From positions 1-64,000 of the forward strand of contig NZ_FMHI01000006.1 of NCBI RefSeq assembly GCF_900090145.1: a DNA stretch of 64,000 nt. Reading direction: 5' to 3'. The notes beneath the pieces were generated by a model. That model ran no database searches. It was not told the origin of the DNA and was given only the letters and a program-made list of their open reading frames with translations. The position numbers and the translations under genes were made by a program. Shown in pieces: positions 39,430-47,747 of this stretch. How positions within the stretch are numbered: position 1 is the stretch's first letter; the number at the start of each line of letters is the position of its first letter. This DNA comes from Streptomyces sp. WMMB 322 (GTDB taxonomy: Bacteria; Actinomycetota; Actinomycetes; Streptomycetales; Streptomycetaceae).

Positions 39430-41160
39430 TCAGGCCCGCAGCGTGCGCCGCACCCGCCGCCCGAGCATCTCGACGGCGAGGCTGACCAGCAGCGAGGCCA
39501 GCAGAACGCCGGTGACCACGGGGTAGTCGAAGGCTGCGAGACGGTCGGTGAGCAGTCGGCCCAGGCCCGCGGCTCCGACGGCACCGACGATGGCGGTGTC
39601 CCGCACGCAGATCTCGAACCGGTAGAGCGTGTAGGTGGTCAGATGGTTGGCGGACGGCGCGGTCATGGCCGCAACGGCGGAGACGACGCGTGACGTGCCG
39701 GTGGCGCGCAGGGAGTTCCGGGGGCCCAGGTCGATGGTCTCCCAGGCTTCGGCGACCAGCCGGCCGAGGATGCCTCCGGTGTAGAGCCCCAGGGCCAGGG
39801 CCCCGGGCAGTACGCCGGGGAAGAGCCCGAGGAGGGCGACGACGGCCCATACCGTCGGGGGGATCGATCGCAGCACCAGGAGCAACAGCCGGGTCACCCA
39901 CCACACGGCTCTCCGGCTCCAGGCCGCCGGACCGTTCCGTTCGGAGCGCGGGCCGGCGGCCCAGGGCCCCACGGTAAGAGTGATCAGTACGGCCACTGTC
40001 ATGGCGAGCACTGCCATGGCCAGCGTATCGAGGGTGGCGCCGGTCAGGACCGGCCAACCGCCTTCGGGAAGTTCGGGCGGCCAGAGGTCCAGGAGCAGGC
40101 GTGCGCCGAGGTCTTGGGTGCGCGCGGAGGCAAGCCCGGCCGGTGAGAGGCCGACCCACCACCACGCGGCCACCATCGCCGGTGCTGTCAGGATCAGGGA
40201 CCAGCGGGTCGGACGGGACAGGCCCTGCGGCGGCCGGCCCTCGTCGCGCGGGCGTTTCCGTCCCACCGACCAGTCGGCGCAGGTCACCACTGCGCCGTCG
40301 GATCGGACGCGGGTGCTCCACAGTTCGACCGCGGCCGCGAGCAGCAGCAGGGCCGCGACCAGTGTCCAGACCTCGCCCCAGTTGCGGGACTGGAGGCTCA
40401 CGGAGAGTTCGAGCCCCAGGCCGCCGACGCCGGCGACGCCGAGTACGACGGCGGATCGCAGTGCGCATTCGAAGCGGTAGAAGGAGTAGGACAGCAGCAG
40501 TGATGCCGTTGCCGGAATGAGGGCGTAGGCCAGCGCGGGACCAGGGCGGGCGCCTGCGGCGCGGAGGGCACGCAACGGCGCGTCGGGCACGCTGTCGAAG
40601 GTCTCTCCGAAGACCTGGGCGCTCTGCGCGCCGAAGGGCAGCGCGAGAGCCAGGACCGCGACGAGGGGGTCGAGGCCGAGCACGCTGACCAGGAACAGCG
40701 CCCACACCAGCTCATGGACCGAGCGCACTGCCACCAGTACGCCGCGCAGCGCAAGACGTATTGCACGGACCGGCCACGGCGGCGACGCCTCCCACGCCGC
40801 ATCGCTGAGGATCAGCCCGCCGGCCAGGCCCACGACCAGCGCTCCCGCTGTGCCGAGCATGGCCAGGGCCAGTGTCGTCGCCGTCGCTTCGAGCACCACG
40901 GTGAGGAAGCCGGCCTCGAGGGAGGGGTGCAGCGTGGTGGCAGCGAGGTCGTCGAGCAGGGACAGGCCGCCTCGGTTGACCAGCTCTCCCCCGGCGGGAA
41001 GCGCGCGCTGGACCGCCCAGGCCAGCAGCCCGGTTACCGCTGTCAGCCAGGCGAGCCGGCGCAGCATCACCGCCCGGCCGCTCACGGCCTTGCGCCCCGG
41101 CGGACCCGTCGAGGACGCGTCGCTCGGCGCTGGTGGCAGAGCGTCGATTTGGAGCGTCAT
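39430..41160 (-). CDS. Fused double permease of a PhnE-like (putative selenate/phosphonate) ABC transporter
   Basis: The 576-residue protein contains two BPD_transp_1 permease halves in tandem. The first spans about residues 85-280 (ALRAAGARPGPALAYALIP, YSFYRFECALRSAVVLGVAG). The second spans about 370-565 (SLRATGTSRVVSAVAAMTAP, YTLYRFEICVRDTAIVGAVG). The paired YRFE motif shows the halves are homologous. Related PhnE proteins are normally single-domain, so the fusion supplies both permeases in one chain. It overlaps the ATPase gene by 4 bp. It ends 97 bp from the convergent methyltransferase. Confidence 0.85.
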   Translation of the reverse strand: MTLQIDALPPAPSDASSTGPPGRKAVSGRAVMLRRLAWLTAVTGLLAWAVQRALPAGGELVNRGGLSLLDDLAATTLHPSLEAGFLTVVLEATATTLALAMLGTAGALVVGLAGGLILSDAAWEASPPWPVRAIRLALRGVLVAVRSVHELVWALFLVSVLGLDPLVAVLALALPFGAQSAQVFGETFDSVPDAPLRALRAAGARPGPALAYALIPATASLLLSYSFYRFECALRSAVVLGVAGVGGLGLELSVSLQSRNWGEVWTLVAALLLLAAAVELWSTRVRSDGAVVTCADWSVGRKRPRDEGRPPQGLSRPTRWSLILTAPAMVAAWWWVGLSPAGLASARTQDLGARLLLDLWPPELPEGGWPVLTGATLDTLAMAVLAMTVAVLITLTVGPWAAGPRSERNGPAAWSRRAVWWVTRLLLLVLRSIPPTVWAVVALLGLFPGVLPGALALGLYTGGILGRLVAEAWETIDLGPRNSLRATGTSRVVSAVAAMTAPSANHLTTYTLYRFEICVRDTAIVGAVGAAGLGRLLTDRLAAFDYPVVTGVLLASLLVSLAVEMLGRRVRRTLRA

Positions 41161-41903
41161 GTGAGCGCGTAGAGATCGTGCAGGGCCGTGTCGCCGACGT
41201 CGGCGGCCGGGCGGTCGAACACGATCCGGCCCTCGCGCAGACCCACCACACGTGTGCAGTGCTCACCGGCGAGTTCCGGCTGGTGGAGGCTGACGACGAG
41301 CGTCCGTACGGCAGGCGAGGTGCCGAGCAGGCCGAGGACGCCTTCGGCACGTACGGGGTCGAGGCTGGAGACGGGTTCGTCGGCGACCACCAGCTCAGGA
41401 GCCTGCACCAGGAGCCGGGCGATCGCCACCCGCTGCCGCTCGCCGCCGGAGAGACGTTCGGTGCGTTCGTGGAGCGCCCAGCCCAGGTCGACACGGTCGA
41501 GTGCGTCCCGTACGACGCCGAGCGAGCGCGGCCAGACCAGCGAGGCCAGCGCGCGGGGGGTGCTCCACTGGCCGAGCCTTCCCGCGTTGACGTTGTGGAG
41601 CACCCGGACCTGCTCGATCAGGGCGAGATCCTGGCTCACGGAGCCGATGCGTCGCTGAAGCATCCGCCGCCGCGGGCCGGAGAGGAGCGCGGGGTTCTCG
41701 CCGAAGACCTCGACGCTGCCCGTGGTCGGCTCCAGCGATCCGTTGAGCAGGGCCAGGAGCGTGCTCTTGCCGGCGCCGCTGGTGCCGAGAACTGCCACGC
41801 GCTCACCGGCACGGATCGTGAGGTCGACATCGTGCAGCGCCCGGTGGCCGCCGAACGTGCGGCCCGCACCTCGGAGCCGGATCACCGGCGACGCGTCGGT
41901 CAC
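41157..41903 (-). CDS. PhnC-like ABC ATPase
   Basis: The GTG at 41903 overlaps the binding-protein stop and gives 248 residues. Walker A is GTSGAGKSTLL (about 38-48), the signature is LSGGERQR, Walker B is ELVVADEPVSSLDP, and the switch His is in LVVSLHQPELAG. The middle of the protein (RIGSVSQDLALIEQVRVLHNVNAGRLG) has the PhnC-type LHNVNAGRLG segment. It drives uptake with the fused permease and the PhnD-like lipoprotein. Confidence 0.9.
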   Translation of the reverse strand: MTDASPVIRLRGAGRTFGGHRALHDVDLTIRAGERVAVLGTSGAGKSTLLALLNGSLEPTTGSVEVFGENPALLSGPRRRMLQRRIGSVSQDLALIEQVRVLHNVNAGRLGQWSTPRALASLVWPRSLGVVRDALDRVDLGWALHERTERLSGGERQRVAIARLLVQAPELVVADEPVSSLDPVRAEGVLGLLGTSPAVRTLVVSLHQPELAGEHCTRVVGLREGRIVFDRPAADVGDTALHDLYALT

Positions 41904-42811
41904 CGCAGGAGCCCGAGGTCGCGGGCGGCGTCCTCGACCCGGCCGTAGGCGGAATTCCCGGCCCGTACGAAGGACTTGGCTCCGAAGAGTTTCAGCAGCT
42001 TCGCGTCCTCGGCGTCGTCCCGGTCGAGCCCCAGGAGCAGGTCGAGGACCTTCTTGCGTGTGCCGCTGCCGAAGGTCTTGTCGAGGTCGGGGCGTGCCAG
42101 CCAGTGGTAGTCCGGGTAGCCGGGGGTGCGCCACAGCACTTCCACGTTGCTCAGATCGACGTCGTCCGCCTCGGCGGTGGCGTCCCAGACCTGCTCGTTG
42201 ACGGCACCCGCTTCGAAGCTGCCCTTGGCGACGGCCTCGATCGTGGCGTCGTGCGAGCCGGAGAAGCCCGGCGTCCCCCGCAGGTCGCTCTGCTCGAGAC
42301 CGGCCTGCCGCATGAAGTACTGCGGCATGAGGCGGCCGGAGGTGGATGTCTCGCTGCCGAAGGTGAAGGTGTGCCCTTCGAGGCCGCGCAGGCCGTCCTG
42401 CGATGTGAACGGCCGCAGGCCGGAGCGGCGGTTGGCGATGAAGAGGCTGTGGAAGTCGGGGTCGATGTCGCGCTGGGCGATGGCGTCGGCGCCGGGGGTG
42501 CGCTCGCGTGCCTGCACGCCGGTCAGACCGCCCATCCAGGCCAGGTGTATGTCGCCGATCTCGAAGGCCCGTACGACGGCGGTGTAGTCGGTGACGGGAC
42601 GGTAGGCGACCTCGAGCCCGGTCGCGTCGGCGAACCGCTCGGCCACCGCCGGGTAGAGCCGGCCCAGCAACTCCGGGTCCTGATCGGGGATGGCGGATAT
42701 CCCCAGTTGCCGCCCGTCCGAGCCGCCTCCGTCTCCCCCGCCGCAGCCGCCCAGCAGTGTCGCGCCGGCGGCGAGGAGCAGCGTGCGGCGGGTCATCGGT
42801 CTCACGGACAT
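41900..42811 (-). CDS. PhnD-like binding lipoprotein, type annotated as putative selenate transporter
   Basis: The ATG at 42811 with GGAGTG upstream gives 303 residues. A twin-arginine-like, lipoprotein signal (MTRRTLLLAAGATLLGGC) leads into the fold. Key segments are ISAIPDQDPELLGRLYPAVA, PVTDYTAVVRAFEIGDIHLAWMGGLTGVQARE and FTFGSETSTSGRLMPQYFM, followed by GTPGFSGSHDATIEAV and YPDYHWLARPDL. From memory of the family, this pattern is that of the PhnD relatives named putative selenate ABC transporter binding proteins. The ligand is unproven and could be phosphonate, phosphite or another oxyanion. Confidence 0.8.
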   Translation of the reverse strand: MSVRPMTRRTLLLAAGATLLGGCGGGDGGGSDGRQLGISAIPDQDPELLGRLYPAVAERFADATGLEVAYRPVTDYTAVVRAFEIGDIHLAWMGGLTGVQARERTPGADAIAQRDIDPDFHSLFIANRRSGLRPFTSQDGLRGLEGHTFTFGSETSTSGRLMPQYFMRQAGLEQSDLRGTPGFSGSHDATIEAVAKGSFEAGAVNEQVWDATAEADDVDLSNVEVLWRTPGYPDYHWLARPDLDKTFGSGTRKKVLDLLLGLDRDDAEDAKLLKLFGAKSFVRAGNSAYGRVEDAARDLGLLR

Positions 42812-42850
42812 GGGCACTCCCTTGATGCGAGCCGGATGATGAGCGGGACG

Positions 42851-43759
42851 TCACTCGCGGGGCGAGGCCCGCCCCGGAGCACGGCCGGCCACCGCGGCGA
42901 CCAGCGCGACGGTCAGCAGGAAGGCCGCGGACGTCGCATTGCCGCCCAACAGCGGGTCGCCGAAGCCGACCTGGATGTAGAGGGTCGCTGCGGCCGCGGC
43001 GGCGACGACGGCCGCCACCCGCCCGGCGAGGGCCTTCCCGCTGAGGGCGGAGAGCAGCAGCAGGCCGCCGGCCAGGACCAGTACGAGTCCGCCGATGACG
43101 TTGTATTCGCCGAGGCTGAGCGACGGATCGGCCGAACCCAGGGCTTCACCGCGGGGGTTGAGGGGATCGCCGGCCGAGAGGATCACGCCGACGACCCCGG
43201 TGATCAGCGCGATCGCGCCCCAGATCCGGCCGAGGGTGCGGGCCGAGCCGGTACCGGCGCGTACCGCGTCGAGCGCGAACACCCGCCCCGCCGAGGAGAA
43301 CAGGACGGCCACATGGGCGCCGATCATCAGCCAGTACGCCCACGGCCATTCGTGCGGGCCGTAGGCGACCGAAAGGCCGATCGCCAAGGACTGGAGGACG
43401 CCGAGCGCCGCGGCCACCCGTACCCAGGCACCCGTCAGCAGCAGCACCGCCAGGGCGGTCTCGACGATCAGCACCCCCCAACCGAAGATCACGATGTTGG
43501 GCAGTACGAGCTCCTCCACGACCCAGCTGTACGGCGGGAACACCGGGTGGCTGACCGCATAGGACGTGAAGTGATACAGCCCGCTGTCGGTGTCCTGCCC
43601 GAAATCCGGGGGACGCTTCCACGCCACGTTGTAGAGCCACATCAGACCGAGCAGGACGCGGAGGAAGGCGGCGGCAACGGCCTGCTCGCGCCGTACCTCG
43701 TCGGTCGCGGGACCGAGAAGCCAGCGTGGCAGCGTCGTCCTGGGCTTCGTGGCCGTCAC
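42851..43759 (-). CDS. DoxX/TQO-small-subunit-like membrane protein
   Basis: The 302-residue protein has about seven hydrophobic helices. The N-terminal half (VAAAFLRVLLGLMWLYNVAWKRPPDF, WGVLIVETALAVLLLTGAWVR) resembles the DoxX/thiosulfate:quinone oxidoreductase small-subunit group. These are quinone-interacting or thiol-redox membrane proteins. It lies just upstream of the ABC transporter genes on the same strand, 39 bp from the lipoprotein. A redox step on the imported oxyanion is conceivable but inferred from position alone. Confidence 0.65.
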   Translation of the reverse strand: MTATKPRTTLPRWLLGPATDEVRREQAVAAAFLRVLLGLMWLYNVAWKRPPDFGQDTDSGLYHFTSYAVSHPVFPPYSWVVEELVLPNIVIFGWGVLIVETALAVLLLTGAWVRVAAALGVLQSLAIGLSVAYGPHEWPWAYWLMIGAHVAVLFSSAGRVFALDAVRAGTGSARTLGRIWGAIALITGVVGVILSAGDPLNPRGEALGSADPSLSLGEYNVIGGLVLVLAGGLLLLSALSGKALAGRVAAVVAAAAAATLYIQVGFGDPLLGGNATSAAFLLTVALVAAVAGRAPGRASPRE

Positions 43760-43891
43760 CCTTGCCTCCTTCGTCTGCTCTGCCTTCGTGTTACCGGCCG
43801 CCCCGGCTGCCGCCGCCTGTCACCGTCGAGCGCCGGAAACGAACTGTCAGCGAGCAGGCGGGAGTTGACTCGGCGAGACCGCGGGACCGGG

Positions 43892-45010
43892 TCAGGCACA
43901 GCGGAAGACCTCCCGTCCCGTACGGGCGGCGGCGTCCTGGACGGCGAGCGTGTCACGTACGACGCCGAACACCTCGGCGAGCGGCAGCGGTGCGTCGGCG
44001 ATCCGCAGATGCGGGTTGGTGACCGCCACCGGGTGCCACCAGGCGCCATCCGCGGTGAGCGTCGGCTCGGGCTCCAGATTCTCCAGCGAGACGTGCACAC
44101 CCTGATCGGCGAAGCCTTCCTGGGCGACCGGCCGCACCACCCGGTCCGGCGAGGCGATCCCCAGTTCGTCCAGCCGCCTGTGCAGAGCTTCGACACCTTC
44201 CGGGTCCTCGTCGTACAGCGTTGCGGCCACCCGCACCCGGAACCCGAGTGAACGGGCCAGCTCGATCCCTTCGAACGCCCGCGACCACGATCCCGTACCC
44301 CGCTGCCGGTCGTGCAGTTCGGGGGTGGCCGAGTCGAGACTGACCTGGAGCACCACGTCACGGTCGAGGTCTTCGAGAGTCTTCCGCCGGCTGCCCCGCG
44401 CGAAGATCATGGCATTGGTCAGCACGGTGCGTTCCAGACCGCCGGCCGCCGCGACGAGCGAACCCAGCTCCGGATGCATGAAGGGCTCACCGCCGGTCAG
44501 GAACACCTCGCGACCGCCCTGTGCGGTGAACTCCTCGAACACCGCGTCGGCGACAGCCGGCTCGAAGCGCCGCGCGGCGGCCCTGGGCGAGGACTCGGCG
44601 CAGCAGTACGCGCAGGCGAGGTTGCAGTCGAAGTTGGTGTAGATCCACAACCGGCGGCCCACCGGCGTCCGCTCGCCCTGGCTGAAGACGGTCGCGGACC
44701 GGGCCGCCGACTGAGCGCTCCTGCCCGCCTTGCTCACCGCGAACCACCACGGGCCCCCGTCCGACTCGGCGACCTCCGCGACGACGTCATGTCCCACGAG
44801 CCCGGCCCATGCCGGCAGATCGGATACGACACTGACCTCCGCGCTGCGCACACCGAGCACCTGTCCCGGCTCGAGCCGCCGCATCGCGCGCGTGATCAAC
44901 AGCAGCAGACCGCTTCCGCAGTCCATGTCGCCGCCGTCGACCACCGTCTCCACCTCACCGAGGGAACGCGGCGTCCGATCACCGTCTGCCAGCTCGACCA
45001 TGGACGTCAC
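43892..45010 (-). CDS. TusA-radical SAM fusion protein
   Basis: The 372-residue protein joins two domains. Residues about 20-95 have the TusA/SirA pattern (VVDGGDMDCGSGLLLLITRA, then LEPGQVLGVRSAEVSVVSDLPAWAGLVGHDV) with the sulfur-carrier Cys in DCGSG in place of the usual CPxP. Residues about 115-330 are a radical SAM core with FDCNLACAYCCAESS (CxxxCxxC), VFLTGGEPFMHPEL and LQVSLDSATPELHD. TusA-like proteins carry persulfide or selenium-level sulfur. Fusion to a radical SAM domain suggests sulfur or selenium insertion or transfer. The start is GTG 45010; ATG 45001 is equally possible. It reads toward the transporter operon. Confidence 0.75.
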   Translation of the reverse strand: MTSMVELADGDRTPRSLGEVETVVDGGDMDCGSGLLLLITRAMRRLEPGQVLGVRSAEVSVVSDLPAWAGLVGHDVVAEVAESDGGPWWFAVSKAGRSAQSAARSATVFSQGERTPVGRRLWIYTNFDCNLACAYCCAESSPRAAARRFEPAVADAVFEEFTAQGGREVFLTGGEPFMHPELGSLVAAAGGLERTVLTNAMIFARGSRRKTLEDLDRDVVLQVSLDSATPELHDRQRGTGSWSRAFEGIELARSLGFRVRVAATLYDEDPEGVEALHRRLDELGIASPDRVVRPVAQEGFADQGVHVSLENLEPEPTLTADGAWWHPVAVTNPHLRIADAPLPLAEVFGVVRDTLAVQDAAARTGREVFRCA

Positions 45011-45114
45011 CGTAGCGACGAGACCGGACGACCAGCAGGGAATCAGTCCTTACGGAACGATGACAACACCTTGCGAGGACCCGGGCCGGACCCCGGCGGC
45101 CTACCATCGGAGAC

Positions 45115-45759
45115 ATGACCGACCACGGCGCAGGGCGCCCCGAGGACGCAGCCGCCCGGACGGAGTTCTGGGAGGGCGTCCACCACAGCAAGGACGTCGA
45201 CGGCGTCTCCTGGTGGCAGTCGGTCCCGGGACTCTCCCTCGGCCTGGTCGACGACACCGGCCTGGGTCCGCACGAGCCGATCATCGACGTGGGCGCCGGC
45301 TGGTCGACGCTCGTGGACCACCTGCTCGAACGGGGTTACCGCGACCTGACGGCCATCGACCTGTCGGTCACCGCGCTCCAGACGGTCCGTGACCGGCTCG
45401 GCCCCGCGGGCAAGGACGTCCAGCTCACCATGGCCGACGTACTCGACCTGGACATGGGCCGTCAGTACGCGCTGTGGCACGACCGCGCCGTCTACCACTT
45501 CCTCACCGAGCCCGAGGAACGCGACGACTACCGCGCCTCGCTGGAGCGTTCACTGCGACCGGGCGGCTGGCTCGTCGTGGCGACCTTCGGACCGGACGGA
45601 CCGACCACATGCAGCGGGCTGCCGATCGTTCGCTACACCCACGCCCAACTCGCCGACCAGTTCCCCGGCTTCCAGCTCATCGACACCGCCGGCGAGGACC
45701 ACCTCACCCCGTGGGGTACCTCCCAGCAGTTCACTGCGGTTCTGCTGCGCCGCACCTGA
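45115..45759 (+). CDS. Class I SAM methyltransferase
   Basis: The 214-residue protein begins with FWEGVHHSKDVDGVSWWQSVPGLSL. It has motif I IIDVGAGWSTLVDHLL (about 57-72), DLTAIDLSVTALQTVRDRLG and LWHDRAVYHFLTEPEERDDY, then LRPGGWLVVATFGPDG and a final GTSQQFTAVLLRR strand. It resembles trans-aconitate- and thiopurine-methyltransferase-like small enzymes. Members of this broad group methylate organic acids, thiols or selenium compounds. It is divergent from the TusA-radical SAM gene. The substrate is unknown. Confidence 0.8.
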   Translation: MTDHGAGRPEDAAARTEFWEGVHHSKDVDGVSWWQSVPGLSLGLVDDTGLGPHEPIIDVGAGWSTLVDHLLERGYRDLTAIDLSVTALQTVRDRLGPAGKDVQLTMADVLDLDMGRQYALWHDRAVYHFLTEPEERDDYRASLERSLRPGGWLVVATFGPDGPTTCSGLPIVRYTHAQLADQFPGFQLIDTAGEDHLTPWGTSQQFTAVLLRRT

Positions 45760-45791
45760 ACCACTCGCCTGTCGAGGCGCGGGGCACCTGA

Positions 45792-45956
45792 CTGGACCTG
45801 GTCAACGTCTCAGGCGTGGTCGATCCCGACGGCACTCAGGCCGTCCACGCGGTCACCGGCGAGTTGTTCTTCGCCTCCTCCAACGACCTCGACCACCAGT
45901 TCGACTACAAGGGCGATCCCGACGAGGTGGTCATCGACCTCTCCGACGCCCACTGA
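45792..45956 (+). pseudogene. Remnant of a SulP-family anion permease STAS domain
   Basis: The 54-codon frame reads VVDPDGTQAVHAVTGELFFA then SSNDLDHQFDYKGDPDEVVI and DLSDAH before a TGA. This matches the start of the STAS domain of SulP sulfate-type permeases, which should continue for about 80 more residues. A stop codon at 45789-45791 closes the frame upstream, so both the membrane part and the C-terminus are missing. SulP permeases carry sulfate and can carry selenate. The next gene starts 9 bp later. Confidence 0.7.
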
Positions 45957-45965
45957 GGAGACTCC

Positions 45966-46700
45966 ATGAGCGCGCGTTTCGAAGAGCTCGACTGGCGACC
46001 GACGCCCATGGGCGACATCAGCCTCCGGCGCCGTAGAGACCCAGCCACAGGCTCGGACATCTTCGAGGTCAAACTCGGTGACGAGTTCCTCATGTCGAGC
46101 CTTTTCACCGCCGGAGAGGCCGCGCTCGCCCGACTCGGGCTGGCTCAACTGCCGGAGGACGGACTCGACATCGTCGTGGGCGGCCTCGGCCTCGGCCACA
46201 CCGCCGAGACGGTGCTGAAAGAGGCGCGCGTACGGTCGCTGACGGTCGTCGAGGCACTCGGAGAGGTGATCGAGTGGCATGAACGGCACCTGGTGCCCCT
46301 GGGGCCTCGGCTTACTGCCGATCCGCGCTGCCGACTGGTCGCGGGCGACTTCTTCTCCCTGGCGCAGAGCGCGGACGGACTCGATCCGGACCTGCCCGGG
46401 CGCCGCTTCCACGCCGTCCTGCTGGACGTCGACCACTCCCCGAGCCACGTCCTGCACCCGAGCCATGCGCCCTTCTACCAGCCGCAGGGGCTGCGGCAGC
46501 TGGCCGAAAGACTGCACCCCGGCGGCGTGTTCGCGCTGTGGTCGGACGACCCGCCGGAGGAGAGCTTCAACTCGGCGCTCGCGGAGGTCTTCGCAGAGTC
46601 CGCCTCACACGTCGTCACCTTCGGCAACCCGCTGCACGGCGGCACGTCCTCCAACACCGTCTACGTCGCGCGCACCTCGGCGCATGCCCCGGAGCCGTGA
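45966..46700 (+). CDS. Spermidine-synthase-like protein
   Basis: The 244-residue protein has the Rossmann fold of polyamine aminopropyltransferases. It shows LDIVVGGLGLGHTAETVLKE (about 67-86), SLTVVEALGEVIEWHERHL, FHAVLLDVDHSPSHVL and a final EVFAESASHVVTFGNPL. The tetramerisation and aminopropyl-binding parts of true SpeE are reduced, so it may be a SpeE-like methyltransferase-fold protein rather than a polyamine enzyme. If it did transfer aminopropyl groups it would make methylthioadenosine, the substrate of the mtn pathway at the other end of the window. The start follows GAGGAG. Confidence 0.7.
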   Translation: MSARFEELDWRPTPMGDISLRRRRDPATGSDIFEVKLGDEFLMSSLFTAGEAALARLGLAQLPEDGLDIVVGGLGLGHTAETVLKEARVRSLTVVEALGEVIEWHERHLVPLGPRLTADPRCRLVAGDFFSLAQSADGLDPDLPGRRFHAVLLDVDHSPSHVLHPSHAPFYQPQGLRQLAERLHPGGVFALWSDDPPEESFNSALAEVFAESASHVVTFGNPLHGGTSSNTVYVARTSAHAPEP

Positions 46701-46841
46701 GGCGGACCTGCGCCTGAGTGCCCGCTGGGCGACGCCGACTGTCCACTTGCTCCATGTGCGTCGCAGCGCGGCGCAGCACATACGGCCGGCTCCGGCATGT
46801 AACCGCTCACGTGCGTCATCAGGGCGGCTGACCTGGCGCTT

Positions 46842-47264
46842 TCATGGAGCGGGCCGGGCAGGCGCCCGTCGCGGCGGCGTGATGAGGTGCAGGTCGAGAA
46901 TCTCCGGACGGGGAGCGACACCCGGGCCGCCCGACCGCACCCAGGCCGTGGCGTCCTCGGTCGCGTCCGGGCTGTTGACCAGCCCCAGCCAGACGGGTCG
47001 GCCGCCGGCGGCACGGCCGTCGGCGGAAGGCTGTACGACGATGACGTTGGCCTGGTCACAGACGTCCAGACAGTCGGACACGCGAACAGGCGCCTCTTCG
47101 CGCAGGCGAGCCGTCTGCGCCGCGTGATCCAGACCGGTCACCTTGGGGCTGCCGCAGCAGCAGTCCCGGCACACGACTATCCGGCACGGAGCAGGGCCGG
47201 CCGTCTCCGCTGCCGCCGCTGCCTCCGCTTCGTCGGATGTCTCATCGACCGATGACTCGGGCAC
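46842..47264 (-). CDS. (2Fe-2S) ferredoxin thioredoxin-like protein under a cobalamin riboswitch
   Basis: The GTG at 47264 gives 140 residues. An acidic Ala-rich N-terminal tail is followed by RIVVCRDCCCGSPKVTG, then RVSDCLDVCDQANVIVVQP, and a domain ending PVWLGLVNSPDATEDATAWV. This is the Cys pattern of (2Fe-2S) ferredoxin thioredoxin-like proteins found beside cobalamin biosynthesis genes. A cobalamin riboswitch precedes it by about 50 nt. No other B12 gene follows it in the operon. It resembles the Cys-rich protein at 11468-11848. Confidence 0.8.
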   Translation of the reverse strand: MPESSVDETSDEAEAAAAAETAGPAPCRIVVCRDCCCGSPKVTGLDHAAQTARLREEAPVRVSDCLDVCDQANVIVVQPSADGRAAGGRPVWLGLVNSPDATEDATAWVRSGGPGVAPRPEILDLHLITPPRRAPARPAP

Positions 47265-47314
47265 GCCGAACCGTTCCTCTCTCCGGGGAGATCCGCCCCG
47301 GCACGTCGAGGTGG

Positions 47315-47450
47315 CGACGGCGTGAGTCTCCTGGCTCCCGGGTCAAGGCTCACCCCGGCCTTCCCACCCGCCTCGGGCAGTGGCCTGTCGGGGATCCGCT
47401 CGCCGGTCACAGTGGCGGGACCGCGCCGGATTCACACCGGCTTCCTCGGA
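47315..47450 (-). promoter_or_regulatory. Cobalamin riboswitch
   Basis: Read on the minus strand, the segment contains GAAGCCGGTGTGAATCCGGC, GGTCCCGCCACTGTGA and then a second GCCACTG. GGGAAGGC follows, and finally the B12-box-type AGCCAGGAGACTC (47324-47336). These are the ordered conserved parts of the AdoCbl riboswitch. It lies directly upstream of the (2Fe-2S) ferredoxin-like gene and should reduce its expression when cobalamin is plentiful. Confidence 0.9.
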
Positions 47451-47747
47451 CCGCCGTCGCCATGACGTCGGCCATCATTCCATCCACGTGCTGACCGTCC
47501 CCGAAGGGCACCGCCGGTCCCGGCGTGCTCACTCCCCCCTCTGACACCCCCTGGCATCCGCTGCTCGCGGGGAGGCCCGGCTGGTCCGGGACTTCGACGA
47601 GGGGCTGTGGCAAGCGATGCGCAGCAGCGGGAGGGCGCTTCCGGGCAGACGGGTACGTCCCGCCTTTCATGCCGCTCGGCCGCTGCCGACAAACGGGCAT
47701 GCGCCGCTGCTGCGGCCCCGGTTATGCGCCCTGGGACGGCTGCGCGG
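47451..47747. other. Intergenic stretch between the riboswitch and the AraC gene
   Basis: No gene is supported. The promoter of the riboswitch transcript (minus strand) should lie near the left end. Confidence 0.35.
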
